A stretch of DNA of 26,106 nucleotides from [Leptolyngbya] sp. JSC-1 (GTDB lineage Bacteria > Cyanobacteriota > Cyanobacteriia > Elainellales > Elainellaceae): the NCBI GenBank assembly GCA_000733415.1, contig KL662191.1, positions 2,081,534-2,107,639 on the forward strand, read 5' to 3'. Numbering within the stretch: the stretch's first letter is position 1; every line of letters starts with the position of its first letter. The notes below the pieces were generated by a model. It saw nothing but the letters and a program-made list of their open reading frames with translations, was not told the origin of the DNA and did not search any database. Position numbers and translations under genes: made by a program. Below are positions 1 through 8,933 of this stretch, in pieces.

Positions 1-45
1 CCCCTCACCCCCTCACCCCCCATGCCCCCCCTCACCTCCCTCAGC
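1..45. repeat. C-rich short repeat at the glutaminase 5' end
   Basis: The first bases are a C-rich run with CCCCTCA units, and the apparent ATG of the glutaminase at 22 lies inside it. Similar C/T-rich strings occur at 25656-25691. Because the repeat runs off the window edge and overlaps the first codons, the glutaminase start is uncertain. Confidence 0.5.
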
Positions 46-942
46 GCCACCCAACTCGCAACCTACGCCCAGCTCGCCCAAGCTCAAGCCACCAAGGGCA
101 AAGTGATTGGCAGAATTGCTCCACTAGCGAGTGCAAATCCCAATGAGTTAGCGGTGTATATTTGCAGCGAACACCACTCCTCCAGCTACGGCAATACGGC
201 CTGTCGCTTTCCCTTGATGAGCGTGATCAAGCCGTTTTCGCTGCTGTTTGTGCTGCACCACTGCGGCACCGAGTCAGTGCGACATTGGGTAGGAATGCAG
301 CCCTCGGATATGCCCTTCAATTCGCTAGAGCAACTCAGGGCCGACCAAGGGTTTCCTCGCAATCCCATGATTAATAGCGGAGCCATTGCCCTAGCCGACA
401 AACTGCCGGGAACCACCGCTACCGAACGCTGTACCGCCCTCTGCCAATGGCTAAATCAGCAGGCCAATGTCACACTCCGTCTCGATGCAACGATGCTAAC
501 CGCCGTGCGCCAGAGCGACCGATCGGCCAATCTTGCTTTGGTCGATTATTTGGCTGCCTGCAACGTTCTGCACAACCCGTCTCTGGCACTAGACACCTAC
601 GAACAAATTTGCTGCTTATCCGGTCAGGTGGCAGATTTAGTCCAACTCGGCCAGTTGCTAGCCGGAACTGCCCAGCCTGCTCGGCCTCTTTTGCCCCAGC
701 ATCGGCAGATCGTCAATGCCGTGATGCTGACCTGCGGACTCTATGCTGCCTCTGGACGGTATGCCGTTGAAATTGGCTTGCCGCTGAAATCGGGGATTAG
801 CGGTGCCTTGCTGGCCGTAGTGCCGCGCCAAGGTGCAATCGCCTGCTACAGTCCTGCCCTCGACGATATTGGCAATCCGGTTGCCGCTTTAGCATTAGTC
901 CAGCAACTCTCGCAAGACTTGCAGTTGAGTGTGTTCAGTTAA
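22..942 (+). CDS. glsA: Glutaminase (serine-dependent, glsA family)
   Basis: The 306-residue product matches the length of bacterial glutaminases of the beta-lactamase-like fold, which convert glutamine to glutamate and ammonia in the cytoplasm. Family hallmarks are visible: the catalytic S-x-x-K as SVIK at residues 67-70, the conserved NPMINSGAI block at 114-122, and the late TCGLYAASG and LPLKSGISG motifs. No signal peptide is seen. The start is the weak point: the ATG lies in a C-rich repeat at the window edge with no Shine-Dalgarno, so the true start may be a few codons away or upstream of the window. A long gene-free spacer follows, so it is probably transcribed without a downstream partner. 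The family call is secure; substrate and regulation are known only from the family. Confidence 0.93.
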   Translation: MPPLTSLSATQLATYAQLAQAQATKGKVIGRIAPLASANPNELAVYICSEHHSSSYGNTACRFPLMSVIKPFSLLFVLHHCGTESVRHWVGMQPSDMPFNSLEQLRADQGFPRNPMINSGAIALADKLPGTTATERCTALCQWLNQQANVTLRLDATMLTAVRQSDRSANLALVDYLAACNVLHNPSLALDTYEQICCLSGQVADLVQLGQLLAGTAQPARPLLPQHRQIVNAVMLTCGLYAASGRYAVEIGLPLKSGISGALLAVVPRQGAIACYSPALDDIGNPVAALALVQQLSQDLQLSVFS

Positions 943-1285
943 TGCTGCTACCCCTAGGCCAACTAGCTAGCAATGCCGGGATAGGATTGAACAACAATCG
1001 GTTGCTTCAGAAGCTAGAGCAGTCGCAACCCAAAGCAGGAGTTGTGCAATGACAATGAGTATTGAAGGACGGAATGAGATTCTCGCAGCAGCGATTAAGT
1101 TTTTGCAAGGAGGCGAAACGAAGTAGTGAAGATCCAGCATCGTCAACTCCAGATCTTAACTGTCCATGCCACGAGTTGCTCACATTACACTCCGACCAAA
1201 CTCGCCGATGTTGGCCCACTTCTTCATTTCCTTGCTCATTTCCTTGCTCTGTCCAAGCATGGTGTCCGGTCGGATACTTTTGGCA

Positions 1286-1343
1286 TACAGCCTTTTTCAG
1301 GCTAGGGAAGTACGAAAAGCGGGGTGCAGGGGCACTGTCCCTG
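1286..1343 (+). repeat. 58-bp dispersed hairpin repeat, copy A
   Basis: This 58-bp segment matches the reverse complement of 11299-11356 with 54 of 58 positions identical and no gap. It contains two potential hairpins: AGCCT/AGGCT around TTTTC, and CAGGG/CCCTG around a short loop. Both copies are in non-coding spacers. The form suggests a small palindromic mobile repeat; no transposase is associated. Confidence 0.75.
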
Positions 1344-1517
1344 CGTGAGGGCGAAGCCCCCACACCCCCCATACCTCACATGGGTGAAAAACGCTGTAGA
1401 ATCTGGAACTACATTCTTCTCAACCACTTCGTTGGGATCAGTATATTGATGGGACTACGTATAAAATATTACTATTACACCACTCTCAAATCCTATTATT
1501 TTCATAGATTTATTCTG

Positions 1518-1523
1518 TATACT
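1518..1523 (+). promoter_or_regulatory. Possible -10 box upstream of the secreted protein gene
   Basis: TATACT lies about 60 bp before the start at 1583 in an AT-rich stretch. No good -35 hexamer is visible at 16-18 bp upstream, so this is a weak prediction. Direct copies of TAGTAAAAG follow at about 1553-1571, just before the start codon. Confidence 0.25.
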
Positions 1524-1582
1524 GGAATGTTCCTCGTCTATATGAGTCAAATTAGTAAAAGTTAGTAAAAGGCGAAAAATCA

Positions 1583-2302
1583 ATGAGCATCGGTTTGAAG
1601 AATCTGCAAGGCTGCACGACCGCTTTGGCAACCGGGTTAATCACGCTCGGGGTACTGGTGGTAGACCAACAATCTGCCCATGCGGCCCAGCAACTCTTCT
1701 GTAATGGCAGCATGAATAACGGTTGGGCTTACACGGCTGAGTTTCTGGATGGGCGCTTCACTCAGATTCGCTGGCAGCGCTCTGGGCAACCACCGCAAAC
1801 CACAAATCTGACCTTTAGCAATACCAACGCTCAAGGACAACCGATTTATACCGGCGCTTTTCAAGCCGCAACCACAGTCACTCTGACCGATCTCTCTGGT
1901 GGCAATGTAAATCCCGGTTCACAGATTTCTGTCAGTGTCGAAGAGTGGGGAACTTCAACGGGAACCTGCGGCCTCTCTTCAGGTGGAAGTGCGCCGTCTC
2001 CTCAGCCTCCCCAACAACTCTTCTGCGATGGACGCATGAATAACGGTTGGGCTTACACCGCTGAATATACCGATAGACGATTTAGCCTGATCCGCTGGCA
2101 ACGCTCTGGGCAACCGCCGCAAACGACGAACCTGAGCAGCAGTGGCACCAACGCTCAAGGACAACCGATCTATAGGGGAAGCTTCCAGGCTGCAACCGCC
2201 GTCACGCTCATCGATCTGTCGGGCGGGAATGTGCAGCCCGGTTCTGAAGTTTCGGTCGGAGTTGAGGAATGGGGATGGGCTAGGGGACGGTGCAGATCCT
2301 AA
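1583..2302 (+). CDS. Secreted protein with two tandem copies of a ~95-residue domain
   Basis: The 239-residue product starts with a signal peptide: a hydrophobic stretch at about residues 16-27 and a cleavage site after SAHA (about residue 34). The mature part is two near-identical domains, about residues 37-133 and 147-239. Each begins LFC(N/D)G(S/R)MNNGWAYTAE, contains IRWQRSGQPPQTTNL and NAQGQPIY, and ends in an EEWG segment with a final cysteine. The two cysteines per repeat, one near each end, probably form a disulfide. A short Ser/Pro/Gln linker separates them. I recognise the pattern as a cyanobacterial family of unknown function, and no enzyme motif is present. It is probably periplasmic or extracellular. 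The nucleotide sequence is also duplicated, so one copy probably arose by internal tandem duplication. Confidence 0.8.
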   Translation: MSIGLKNLQGCTTALATGLITLGVLVVDQQSAHAAQQLFCNGSMNNGWAYTAEFLDGRFTQIRWQRSGQPPQTTNLTFSNTNAQGQPIYTGAFQAATTVTLTDLSGGNVNPGSQISVSVEEWGTSTGTCGLSSGGSAPSPQPPQQLFCDGRMNNGWAYTAEYTDRRFSLIRWQRSGQPPQTTNLSSSGTNAQGQPIYRGSFQAATAVTLIDLSGGNVQPGSEVSVGVEEWGWARGRCRS

Positions 2303-2314
2303 AGCGATTCGTAG

Positions 2315-2638
2315 AGCCATCGCTGCTATACAGATGTTAAAATTCTCGAAAAAACCCTATTCAACAGCTTCCGATCGGATTGGAAGGATATTCTTGCTGA
2401 TTACCGCAATTCATGGCTCAATCTCCCTGAAGCCAATAATCCCCGCCATATCCTTATGATTCCAATCGGACATCGAAGCTACGACGTGGAACTTGGCTCA
2501 AACGTTCACCAGACACTCCACATTCTATCAACCAGTAATTGGTTGCAGTTCTATGTTTCAAACTGGCTACGATTAGGTAGTGAAATACAGCAGCGGATGA
2601 TGATTGACAGTGGCATGACCCACTTGCTTCATGCCTAA
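2315..2638 (+). pseudogene. Start-less coding-like frame (possible gene remnant)
   Basis: After the previous gene's stop and a second stop (TAG, 2312-2314), the same frame stays open to 2638. It reads like real protein (for example LFNSFRSDWKDILADYRNSW, then HILMIPIGHRSYDVE). There is no start codon until ATG 2456 and no Shine-Dalgarno. The last ~66 bp overlap the acetyltransferase gene on the other strand and look like its antisense, so any true end lies near 2570. I do not recognise the family. It may be the middle of a decayed gene, or chance. Confidence 0.3.
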
Positions 2639-3058
2639 CTTTTGCAGCACCCGTACAGAAGCTGTATTTGGTTCATCTACATCTGCATTCACTCTAGGCA
2701 AGCTCAACGTTTCTAAACCGTAAGTTAAAACAGCTCTAGCAGCTTCAGTCGCATATCCTTGCCCCCAGCAGTCGGGATGAATACCGTAAATTAGGTTAGG
2801 TGCTTCCTCAGCATCCAGAAAGCCAGCAAAACCAATACATTGATTCTGACAATAGACAAGCCATAACCCATAATTATGCCGATTGAAGCTGTCCAGGCTT
2901 GCCTGAATGAATGAGCGTGCTTCATCCTCAGAAATGATGCGCTCATCAAACAAGAAATAGCGAATATGCTGATTTGTCCATAGCCTATGCAGACGCATCA
3001 AGTCTTCAGCGCCGCAGGGTTGTAGGTGGAGGCGTTCAGTCGTCAGGATAAAATTCAT
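2573..3058 (-). CDS. GNAT family N-acetyltransferase (RimJ/RimL type)
   Basis: The 161-residue product opens with the RimJ/RimL-type pattern (LTTERLHLQPCGAEDL) and carries the GNAT acetyl-CoA site as WGQGYATEAARAVLTYGL, followed by the usual late block ending VRVLQKLGMKQVG. Length is normal for a single-domain enzyme. Such proteins transfer an acetyl group from acetyl-CoA to an amine on a protein, amino acid or drug; the substrate cannot be read from sequence. It is transcribed against both neighbours. The upstream 90 bp hold a short TCCTATC-type tandem repeat at about 3092-3114 and no obvious operator. Confidence 0.88.
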   Translation of the reverse strand: MNFILTTERLHLQPCGAEDLMRLHRLWTNQHIRYFLFDERIISEDEARSFIQASLDSFNRHNYGLWLVYCQNQCIGFAGFLDAEEAPNLIYGIHPDCWGQGYATEAARAVLTYGLETLSLPRVNADVDEPNTASVRVLQKLGMKQVGHATVNHHPLLYFTT

Positions 3059-3150
3059 GGTGCAAAAAGCAATGCTCCTATGATCGAAAACTCCTATCTC
3101 CTATCTCCTGTCTGCCTCTATACTAATCAACAGTCGTTCCTCTCCTGCTC

Positions 3151-4626
3151 ATGGGTCGCACCCCTACCCTCAAGTTCGATCGCGGTACGCTGATTTTGCA
3201 TCCACCTCCCAAAGGGAAAGCGTGGATCGACTATGCTACTTGGGATGATCGGATTGAACGGTTTCGGATTCCGGCCAGTCAATATCGGGCACTGAAGCAG
3301 ACCCTGGAACAGGAAGGTAACTCGTTTAAAGACGAAGCCTCTGACTTTGCCCCAGTGGATCTAGACGTCACCCTGGCGCGACAGCCCTATCCGCATCAGC
3401 AGGAGGCGCTAGAAGCTTGGCAGTTCGCGGGACAGCGAGGCGTTGTTGTGTTGCCGACGGCAGCTGGAAAAACCTATCTGGCCCAGATGGCGATGCAGGT
3501 GGCCTCGTGCAGTACCTTGATTACCGTACCCACGCTGGATTTGATGCATCAGTGGTATGCCCATCTGCTGGCAGTCTTTCCCGATGCGGAAGTGGGGTTG
3601 CTGGGAGGAGGCTCGCGGGACCGGACGCCGATTTTAGTGGCCACCTACGACAGTGCGGCGATTCATGTCGAATCCTTGGGCAACCGCTACGCGCTGCTGA
3701 TCTGCGACGAATGCCATCATCTGCCCAGCGACTTTAACCGAGTGATCGCCGAATATGCCATTGCACCCTATCGGCTTGGCCTCACCGCCACACCGGACCG
3801 TTCCGATGGGAGACATACCGATCTGGATACGCTGCTGGGAAAAATTGTCTATCGCCGCACGGCAGAAGAACTGGCAGGTCAGGCATTGGCCCATCATGAA
3901 ATTGTCCAGCTTCGGGTGAAGCTGTCCCAACAGGAGCGAGAACGCTACGATGCGCTGATCAACACCCGCGATCGGTTTTTGCGCCAGTCCAACATCTGGT
4001 TAGGCACACTGCAAGGTTGGCAGCGGTTCGTACAGGCTAGCGCTCAGTCCAAAGCCGGACGCAGAGCTATGCTTGCCCATCGGGAAGCTCGTTCGATTGC
4101 CCTCGGCACTGCTGGAAAACTGCGCGTTCTAGCCGATCTGATTGCCCAGCACTACCCGCAGCAAACGCTGATTTTTACCAACGATAATGCCACCGTCTAT
4201 CGCATCTCGCAGGAATTCCTGATTCCAGCCATCACCCATCAGACCCCAGTAAAAGAGCGACACGAAATTCTAAAAAACTTTCGGGAAGGGCGCTATAAAA
4301 CCCTAGTAGCATCCCACGTGCTGAATGAAGGCGTTGATGTGCCCGAAGCAAGCGTGGCGATTCTGCTATCAGGGACTGGCTCAACTCGTGAGTACATTCA
4401 GCGGTTGGGCCGCGTGTTGCGCAAAGGCAGTACAGATAAATTTGCCGTTCTATACGAAGTTGTAGCGGAAGAAACGACCGAAGAAGGCGTCTCTCGTCGT
4501 CGTCAGCCCCAATCCCGCCAACGGCAGCCTTTAGAGCCGGGGCCATCCCCTTATCAGGTAGCTCAACGCCCCATGCCTCGTGCAGCAGAAGCTGGAGGCA
4601 ACTGGGGTGAAGAGCCAGAAAGGTGA
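3151..4626 (+). CDS. Superfamily 2 DNA helicase, XPB/Rad25-like
   Basis: The 491-residue product has a complete SF2 helicase core: Walker A LPTAAGKT (101-108), motif II DECHH (186-190), motif III LTATP (211-215), the motif V region NEGVDVPEA (392-400) and motif VI QRLGRVLRKG (417-426). The N-terminal ~75 residues resemble the damage-recognition-like domain of XPB-type helicases, which unwind DNA using ATP. The last ~50 residues are basic and Gln/Arg/Pro-rich, with no recognised fold. In prokaryotes XPB homologues are often paired with a nuclease gene, but none is seen next to this one. Start ATG 3151 is the first in frame. Confidence 0.9.
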   Translation: MGRTPTLKFDRGTLILHPPPKGKAWIDYATWDDRIERFRIPASQYRALKQTLEQEGNSFKDEASDFAPVDLDVTLARQPYPHQQEALEAWQFAGQRGVVVLPTAAGKTYLAQMAMQVASCSTLITVPTLDLMHQWYAHLLAVFPDAEVGLLGGGSRDRTPILVATYDSAAIHVESLGNRYALLICDECHHLPSDFNRVIAEYAIAPYRLGLTATPDRSDGRHTDLDTLLGKIVYRRTAEELAGQALAHHEIVQLRVKLSQQERERYDALINTRDRFLRQSNIWLGTLQGWQRFVQASAQSKAGRRAMLAHREARSIALGTAGKLRVLADLIAQHYPQQTLIFTNDNATVYRISQEFLIPAITHQTPVKERHEILKNFREGRYKTLVASHVLNEGVDVPEASVAILLSGTGSTREYIQRLGRVLRKGSTDKFAVLYEVVAEETTEEGVSRRRQPQSRQRQPLEPGPSPYQVAQRPMPRAAEAGGNWGEEPER

Positions 4627-4888
4627 TTGTCGGAGACCATCATGCCAGCAGTTCGTCTACGGCGATTTGGAAACCGGGTAGCAGGTGCTGCGTTTGCACG
4701 ATTTGCCCAGCCACAACAATTTGCTGCGTGGCTTGAGTCACTATCCAACTAATCCTTCGGCATCGACTTAATCTAACCCTATCGCGTTTTTGGGGAACGG
4801 TATCGCTTCACACAAACCTTACTCCGCCTTTCCCACTTCCTCAACCGGAATTTTGTAAACTACTAAGCGGAGGAACTGAGTAAGTCAG

Positions 4889-4903
4889 CAGGAGAACCTG
4901 GTG
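4889..4903 (+). promoter_or_regulatory. Ribosome binding site fixing the GTG start of panC/cmk
   Basis: AGGAG at 4890-4894 lies 6 nt before GTG 4901. This supports the GTG as the start of the fused gene, since no ATG is nearby in frame. Confidence 0.7.
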
Positions 4904-6547
4904 CGTTTATTTAAAACTGTCGCTGGATTGCGCTGCTATTTGAGCCAGTTGCAATCAGGTCAAATCCAAGCTGCGGCATGGGATGACACCAACCCTTCCT
5001 GTTACCCGCAGGGCGTTTCTGTGGGGCTAGTTCCGACGATGGGAGCGCTGCATGCAGGTCACCTCAGCTTAATTCAGCGAGCCAGACAGGAAAACGATTG
5101 GGTTGTCGTCAGCATTTTTGTCAATCCGCTGCAATTTGGTCCCAACGAAGATTTTCAGAAGTATCCGCGCAGCTTAGAACAGGATCAGCAGCTGTGTGAG
5201 CAGGCTGGAGTGGATGTGATTTTTGCACCAGCCCCAGAGGAGTTGTACGGCCAGCTATGCAGCGAATTGGATGCTGATTCTGGACGTTTGGCGAAGGAAC
5301 GGCTGACTCAGGTGATTCCGCCCACTGCTTTGATTGAAGGACTGTGTGGCCGCTCGCGTCCCGGTCATTTTGCTGGGGTCGCGACAGTTGTGACCAAATT
5401 ACTGCAAATCGTTCAGCCTCAGCGAGCCTATTTTGGTCAGAAAGACGCTCAACAAGTTGCTGTTTTACGTCGTGTCGTTGCCGATTTGAATATGCCCGTC
5501 GAGCTAGTGCCCTGTCCAATTGTGCGGGAACCAGATGGGTTAGCCCTCAGTTCTCGTAACCAATACCTTTCCTCAGAGCAACGCTCGGCGGCAACGGTCC
5601 TGTATCGCGGTCTGAAGCGGGCTGAGCGAGCCTTTCAACAAGGAACTCGCTCCCGTCCAGCATTAATTGACACCGTTAAGGTAGAATTACAAACCGTGCC
5701 TAGCGTTCAATTGGAGTATATCGAACTCGTGCATCCTCATACTATGCAGCCCCTAGAACAGATCGAAGAAGCTGGCCTGCTGGCAATTGCTGCTCGGGTT
5801 GGCTCCACTCGCCTGATCGACAACATTGTGTTACAAAACCGCCAGCCTGTCTTGGCGATTGATGGTCCTGCCGGTGCCGGTAAATCAACTGTAGTGCGGC
5901 AGGTAGCCCAGACATTAGGCTTGCTCTATCTGGATACGGGAGCAATGTATCGGGCGGTGACGTGGTTGGTGCTGCAATCGGGCATTGCAGTCGAAGACGA
6001 AGCGGCGATTGCAGAATTGGTCAGCCAGTGCCAAATCGATATTAGTGGTGATCCCACCACCATGCGCGTCTCTATCAATGGGCAAGATGTCACCCACGCG
6101 ATTCGTACTCCGGAAGTGACCGAACAGGTTTCGGCGGTTTCAGCTCAGCTTGTGGTGCGACGTGAGCTGGTCAAGCGACAGCAGGCTTATGGGCGTCGGG
6201 GCGGAATTGTCATGGATGGACGAGATATCGGCACCTGTGTTTTTCCTGATGCCGAACTCAAGATCTTTCTTACCGCTTCGGTTCAGGAACGCGCTCGCCG
6301 TCGCCAGCAGGATCTAAAAAATCAAGGCCATCCTGAGGTGATGCTAGCCGATTTGGAACAGGCCATTTACGAGCGGGACCTCAAGGACAGCACACGCCCC
6401 ATTTCACCCTTACGCAAAGCAGGCGATGCCATCGAAATTGTCACGGACGATCTGACAATCGACGAAGTGGTAGCTAAAATTGTCAGTCTGTATCAACAGC
6501 GTGTAGTGCAGATGAATGATGAGGCTGCTTCCCAAGCATTGAGCTGA
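4901..6547 (+). CDS. panC/cmk: Bifunctional pantoate-beta-alanine ligase / cytidylate kinase
   Basis: This 548-residue fusion is characteristic of cyanobacteria. The N-terminal half (about 1-310) is pantothenate synthetase, joining pantoate and beta-alanine with ATP: PTMGALHAGH (45-54), FVNPLQFGPNEDFQKYPR, the GLCGRSRPGHFAGVATVV block (147-164), FGQKDAQQ (178-185) and LSSRNQYL. The C-terminal half (from about 315) is CMP kinase: P-loop GPAGAGKST (322-330), DTGAMYRAVTW (345-355), MDGRDIGTCVFPDAELK, and the arginine-rich lid and DSTRPISPL near the end. Both active sites look intact, so one polypeptide would serve coenzyme A synthesis and pyrimidine nucleotide recycling. A 1.26-kb spacer follows, so it is probably not co-transcribed with the next gene. 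Confidence 0.96.
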   Translation: MRLFKTVAGLRCYLSQLQSGQIQAAAWDDTNPSCYPQGVSVGLVPTMGALHAGHLSLIQRARQENDWVVVSIFVNPLQFGPNEDFQKYPRSLEQDQQLCEQAGVDVIFAPAPEELYGQLCSELDADSGRLAKERLTQVIPPTALIEGLCGRSRPGHFAGVATVVTKLLQIVQPQRAYFGQKDAQQVAVLRRVVADLNMPVELVPCPIVREPDGLALSSRNQYLSSEQRSAATVLYRGLKRAERAFQQGTRSRPALIDTVKVELQTVPSVQLEYIELVHPHTMQPLEQIEEAGLLAIAARVGSTRLIDNIVLQNRQPVLAIDGPAGAGKSTVVRQVAQTLGLLYLDTGAMYRAVTWLVLQSGIAVEDEAAIAELVSQCQIDISGDPTTMRVSINGQDVTHAIRTPEVTEQVSAVSAQLVVRRELVKRQQAYGRRGGIVMDGRDIGTCVFPDAELKIFLTASVQERARRRQQDLKNQGHPEVMLADLEQAIYERDLKDSTRPISPLRKAGDAIEIVTDDLTIDEVVAKIVSLYQQRVVQMNDEAASQALS

Positions 6548-7218
6548 AGTCGTTGGCCAGCCCCTAGAAGATTAGTAAGACAACATTAGCTATCAACAGC
6601 TATCAACGTAGAGCAGCCATCCGGCCTGCTAGCCGACTAGCTGTCAGCGCTACGGATTTGCCGAAGCATGGAATTGATCTATTTAAAAGATTAAGCAATT
6701 TGGAAAAAGATCAAAGTTACCGGATTTGCTGTAACCTGTTGAGTAGTCTATGAGTAGAGTAGAAAATTCAAGTAATACTACATTGACATTGCATCGACAT
6801 AAAATGTGTGTCAGTGGCAGATTACGTTGATACAAGTCTTATCGCCACAGGGTACATATAAGTCAGTTTAGGTCAACAGTCTACTAGAACGGTTTACTAG
6901 TCAGCGTTTATCATGATCAGCAGCCAGATCGACAACTTATTTGTTTCTCACTCAAGTCAAGTTTAGTCAACTGGTTGCAGCCTGCTATTCGCTCAAGCCG
7001 TAAGAGTGACTGCATCTACAGGTAATCTACATTTAGTAATCAGTTCGTGCCCTACCCGTTGCAAATCAAATTTAGGCAAATTCAAGGAGATACACCTCAT
7101 CTGGCAAATCCCTCGATAAAGCCATAGGCAATGAGTGGTTTTCGCTAGAGTAACCCTGCGTTGAGGTAGCTCTTTGAGCAATCGACTTGGTTCGCTTCAT
7201 CGATTCCAATTACTTGTT

Positions 7219-7263
7219 CGGAGACCCCTTCGGGGTTTTGAAATTCAAAAATTCTGATGAGTG
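7219..7263 (+). repeat. ~45-bp terminator-like repeat, copy 1
   Basis: This segment has the hairpin ACCCC-TTC-GGGGT followed by TTTTG, then GAAATTCAAAA and a TCTGATGAGT tail. A near-copy lies at 13137-13180 in the same orientation, with one gap and about five mismatches. The hairpin plus T-run would act as a weak intrinsic terminator on the + strand. Confidence 0.6.
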
Positions 7264-7369
7264 CTTGGATAGGCTCTAAGTAGGTCAACTTTGTCAGAAG
7301 TCAACTTTATCGGGTGTCGGACCTAGAGCGCCTGCAAACATCTTGCTGGCAGTGGGCATTTGCCCCTAC

Positions 7370-7402
7370 TCTATCTGACTTCTATCTGATTTCTATCTGA
7401 CT
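7370..7402 (+). repeat. 11-bp tandem repeat, three units
   Basis: TCTATCTGACT occurs three times head to tail (7370-7380, 7381-7391, 7392-7402). The middle unit ends in ATT instead of ACT. It lies in non-coding sequence. Confidence 0.8.
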
Positions 7403-7588
7403 ATTCATCTAGTTGGCTTCGTTGCTTAGAAATAGCTTGCCAGAACTGTAGTTTGATTTTGGCTGGCACTGTTTCCCAAATTTGAGTGGGCTTGATTGGC
7501 ACAACCGTCATAGCCGGCTGGCTATCAACTCACCTGGGAAAATTTTATAAAGAAGAACTGTGCGAAGAAGAACTGTAGAAAAAACGAA

Positions 7589-7654
7589 CTCTCAACATGA
7601 GAGAAACCTTCATGTGTGAAAAGTGATGAATTTGAAGAAAATAATCACTTTTCA
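7589..7654 (+). promoter_or_regulatory. Two hairpins in the leader of the first RTX gene
   Basis: Hairpin 1 is CTCTC (7589-7593) / GAGAG (7599-7603). Hairpin 2 is GAAAAGTGAT (7618-7627) / ATCACTTTTC (7644-7653), a perfect 10-bp stem extended by one T-A pair. Neither has a T-run, so they are unlikely to be intrinsic terminators. They could be leader RNA structures or an operator palindrome; the function is not known. Confidence 0.4.
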
Positions 7655-7808
7655 ACATTTGAACGCTAAATTTCTGCAGTCAGACGATATGAACCTAAAC
7701 ATCTTAAAAGCCATTTATTTTATCAAAATGGTACCTACAAGGGTGATTACGTTCGTAGTCTGACAAGCAATGATTTAGTTATAGAACTTGCACAAATGGA
7801 GACTAACT

Positions 7809-8774
7809 ATGGTTACACGCATTGGAACACCATTTAATGATGTTATAACCGGTAGCGAATCGCGGGATTGGATTCAAGGTAATGCTGGTGATGATGTCCT
7901 CTACGGGCTGGGCGGCCATGATGACCTATTCGGTAATACTGGCAGTGACACCATTTTTGGTGGTTCTGGCAGTGACACCATCTACGGTGGTTGGGACGAT
8001 GATACCCTCTATGGTGAAGACGGTGACGACTTCATGGATGGCGGTTTCGGCAACGACGATATGTACGGCGGAACCGGCAATGACAACATGAGTGGCTTCG
8101 ATGGCGACGACTACATGGATGGTGGCATTGGCAATGACATCATGAATGGCGGCCTCGGCAGCGACTGGATGTACGGCGACAGCGGTGACGATGTCATGAA
8201 TGCTAATGGCGATCCGACCGAGCCGTTTGACTTTGCCACAAACTACCTCTATGGAGAAGCCGGCAACGACCAACTGCTGGGTGCTGAAGGCGGTGATTAC
8301 CTGTATGGTGGCACTGGCAACGACTATATGGAAGGAGACAGCGGCAACGACGAACTCTACGGTGAAGAAAACAGCGACACCCTGAATGGCGGCCTCGGCA
8401 ATGACCGGTTACAAGGTGCTGAATACTTCTCCGGTGGTAGAGGGGAAAGGGATGTCATGACTGGCGGCCCTGGCAACGACAGATTTGTGCTGGGTGAATT
8501 TGGTAAGGCTTTCTACAATGATGGCAACCGGTTCACATCCGGTGCAGCAGATTATGCCCTAATTAAGGACTTCAGCAGGGTCGCTGATGTGATCCAATTG
8601 GCTGGGACAGCCGGTTCCTACTCAATTGGTAACTCACCGGTTGCTGGCGTTGCAGGCAAGGCCATCTACCTAACTGCTGGACAAACCACGCCTGAGTTGG
8701 TAGCAATCGTTCAAGGAGACACCTTTACCAACTTCAGCTCTGGATTCAACTTTACGGGTGGTCCAGTTGCTTAA
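7809..8774 (+). CDS. Calcium-binding RTX-type (hemolysin-repeat) protein 1
   Basis: The 321-residue protein is mostly glycine/aspartate nonapeptide repeats of the type GGxGxDxUx (for example YGGTGNDNM, NGGLGSDWM, YGGTGNDYM), from about residue 20 to 225. These form calcium-binding beta-rolls in secreted proteins. The C-terminal ~75 residues (ADYALIKDF to the end) are a domain often found behind such repeats in cyanobacteria. There is no N-terminal signal peptide, as usual for type I secretion substrates, but no transporter gene is nearby. An in-frame TTG lies at 7788, but I chose ATG 7809: GGAG at 7798-7801 is a Shine-Dalgarno 7 nt away, and the same ATGGAG block sits before the paralogue. 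It is colinear with the second RTX gene. Its cargo or role (surface layer, adhesion, other) is not visible. Confidence 0.88.
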   Translation: MVTRIGTPFNDVITGSESRDWIQGNAGDDVLYGLGGHDDLFGNTGSDTIFGGSGSDTIYGGWDDDTLYGEDGDDFMDGGFGNDDMYGGTGNDNMSGFDGDDYMDGGIGNDIMNGGLGSDWMYGDSGDDVMNANGDPTEPFDFATNYLYGEAGNDQLLGAEGGDYLYGGTGNDYMEGDSGNDELYGEENSDTLNGGLGNDRLQGAEYFSGGRGERDVMTGGPGNDRFVLGEFGKAFYNDGNRFTSGAADYALIKDFSRVADVIQLAGTAGSYSIGNSPVAGVAGKAIYLTAGQTTPELVAIVQGDTFTNFSSGFNFTGGPVA

Positions 8775-8933
8775 GCCCAACCAAGGCTGCCTAAAGCAGC
8801 ACATGTGCAGGGCTGAGATTAATTCAGGGAATCGATTGGATCGGGTCTCTATAAGTCTTGCTCCCAAACCAAATCGCTACTGAAAGACCTACCTGTGCTG
8901 CTGAAGCCATCATTTCCAAAGCCAAAACCTAGC

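Larger units (their letters stand above)
943..1582. other. Gene-free spacer, 640 bp
   Basis: No convincing gene is seen. Open frames here (for example 1062-1565) run through a dispersed repeat and have biased, non-protein-like composition. The spacer holds an exact tandem 12-mer (CATTTCCTTGCT) at 1225-1248, one copy of a 58-bp dispersed repeat at 1286-1343, and an AT-rich stretch from about 1440 that probably carries the promoter of the next gene. A 26-codon frame at 1046-1126 starting MTMSIEGR is too short to call. Confidence 0.6.
6548..7808. other. Gene-free spacer, 1.26 kb, repeat-bearing
   Basis: No open frame here reads like a protein family. Visible structure: a tandem AGCTATCAAC pair at about 6588-6607, one copy of a ~45-bp terminator-like repeat at 7219-7263, a threefold 11-bp tandem repeat at 7370-7402, and two hairpins at 7589-7654 that would lie in the leader of the RTX gene. 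Confidence 0.6.

Noticed and set aside
1062..1565. 167-codon open frame in the spacer after the glutaminase
   Set aside because: It runs through the 58-bp dispersed repeat and AT-rich promoter-like sequence, has no Shine-Dalgarno and no family resemblance.
4640..4808. Minus-strand frame ending LLPGFQIAVDELLA, reminiscent of a Uma2 C-terminus
   Set aside because: Only about 55 codons are open, there is no start codon of note, and the similarity is limited to a short tail; chance cannot be excluded.
6993..7181. 62-codon minus-strand open frame in the spacer before the RTX genes
   Set aside because: Read for transposase or other motifs and found none; composition is not convincing and there is no ribosome binding site.
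7370..7402. CRISPR-like array
   Set aside because: The 11-bp units are directly adjacent without spacers; the same holds for 9141-9180, 11356-11418 and 14944-14987. No cas gene is present.
7589..7654. Riboswitch in the RTX leader
   Set aside because: The hairpins do not match any riboswitch layout I know and there is no terminator or anti-terminator pairing; kept only as leader structure.
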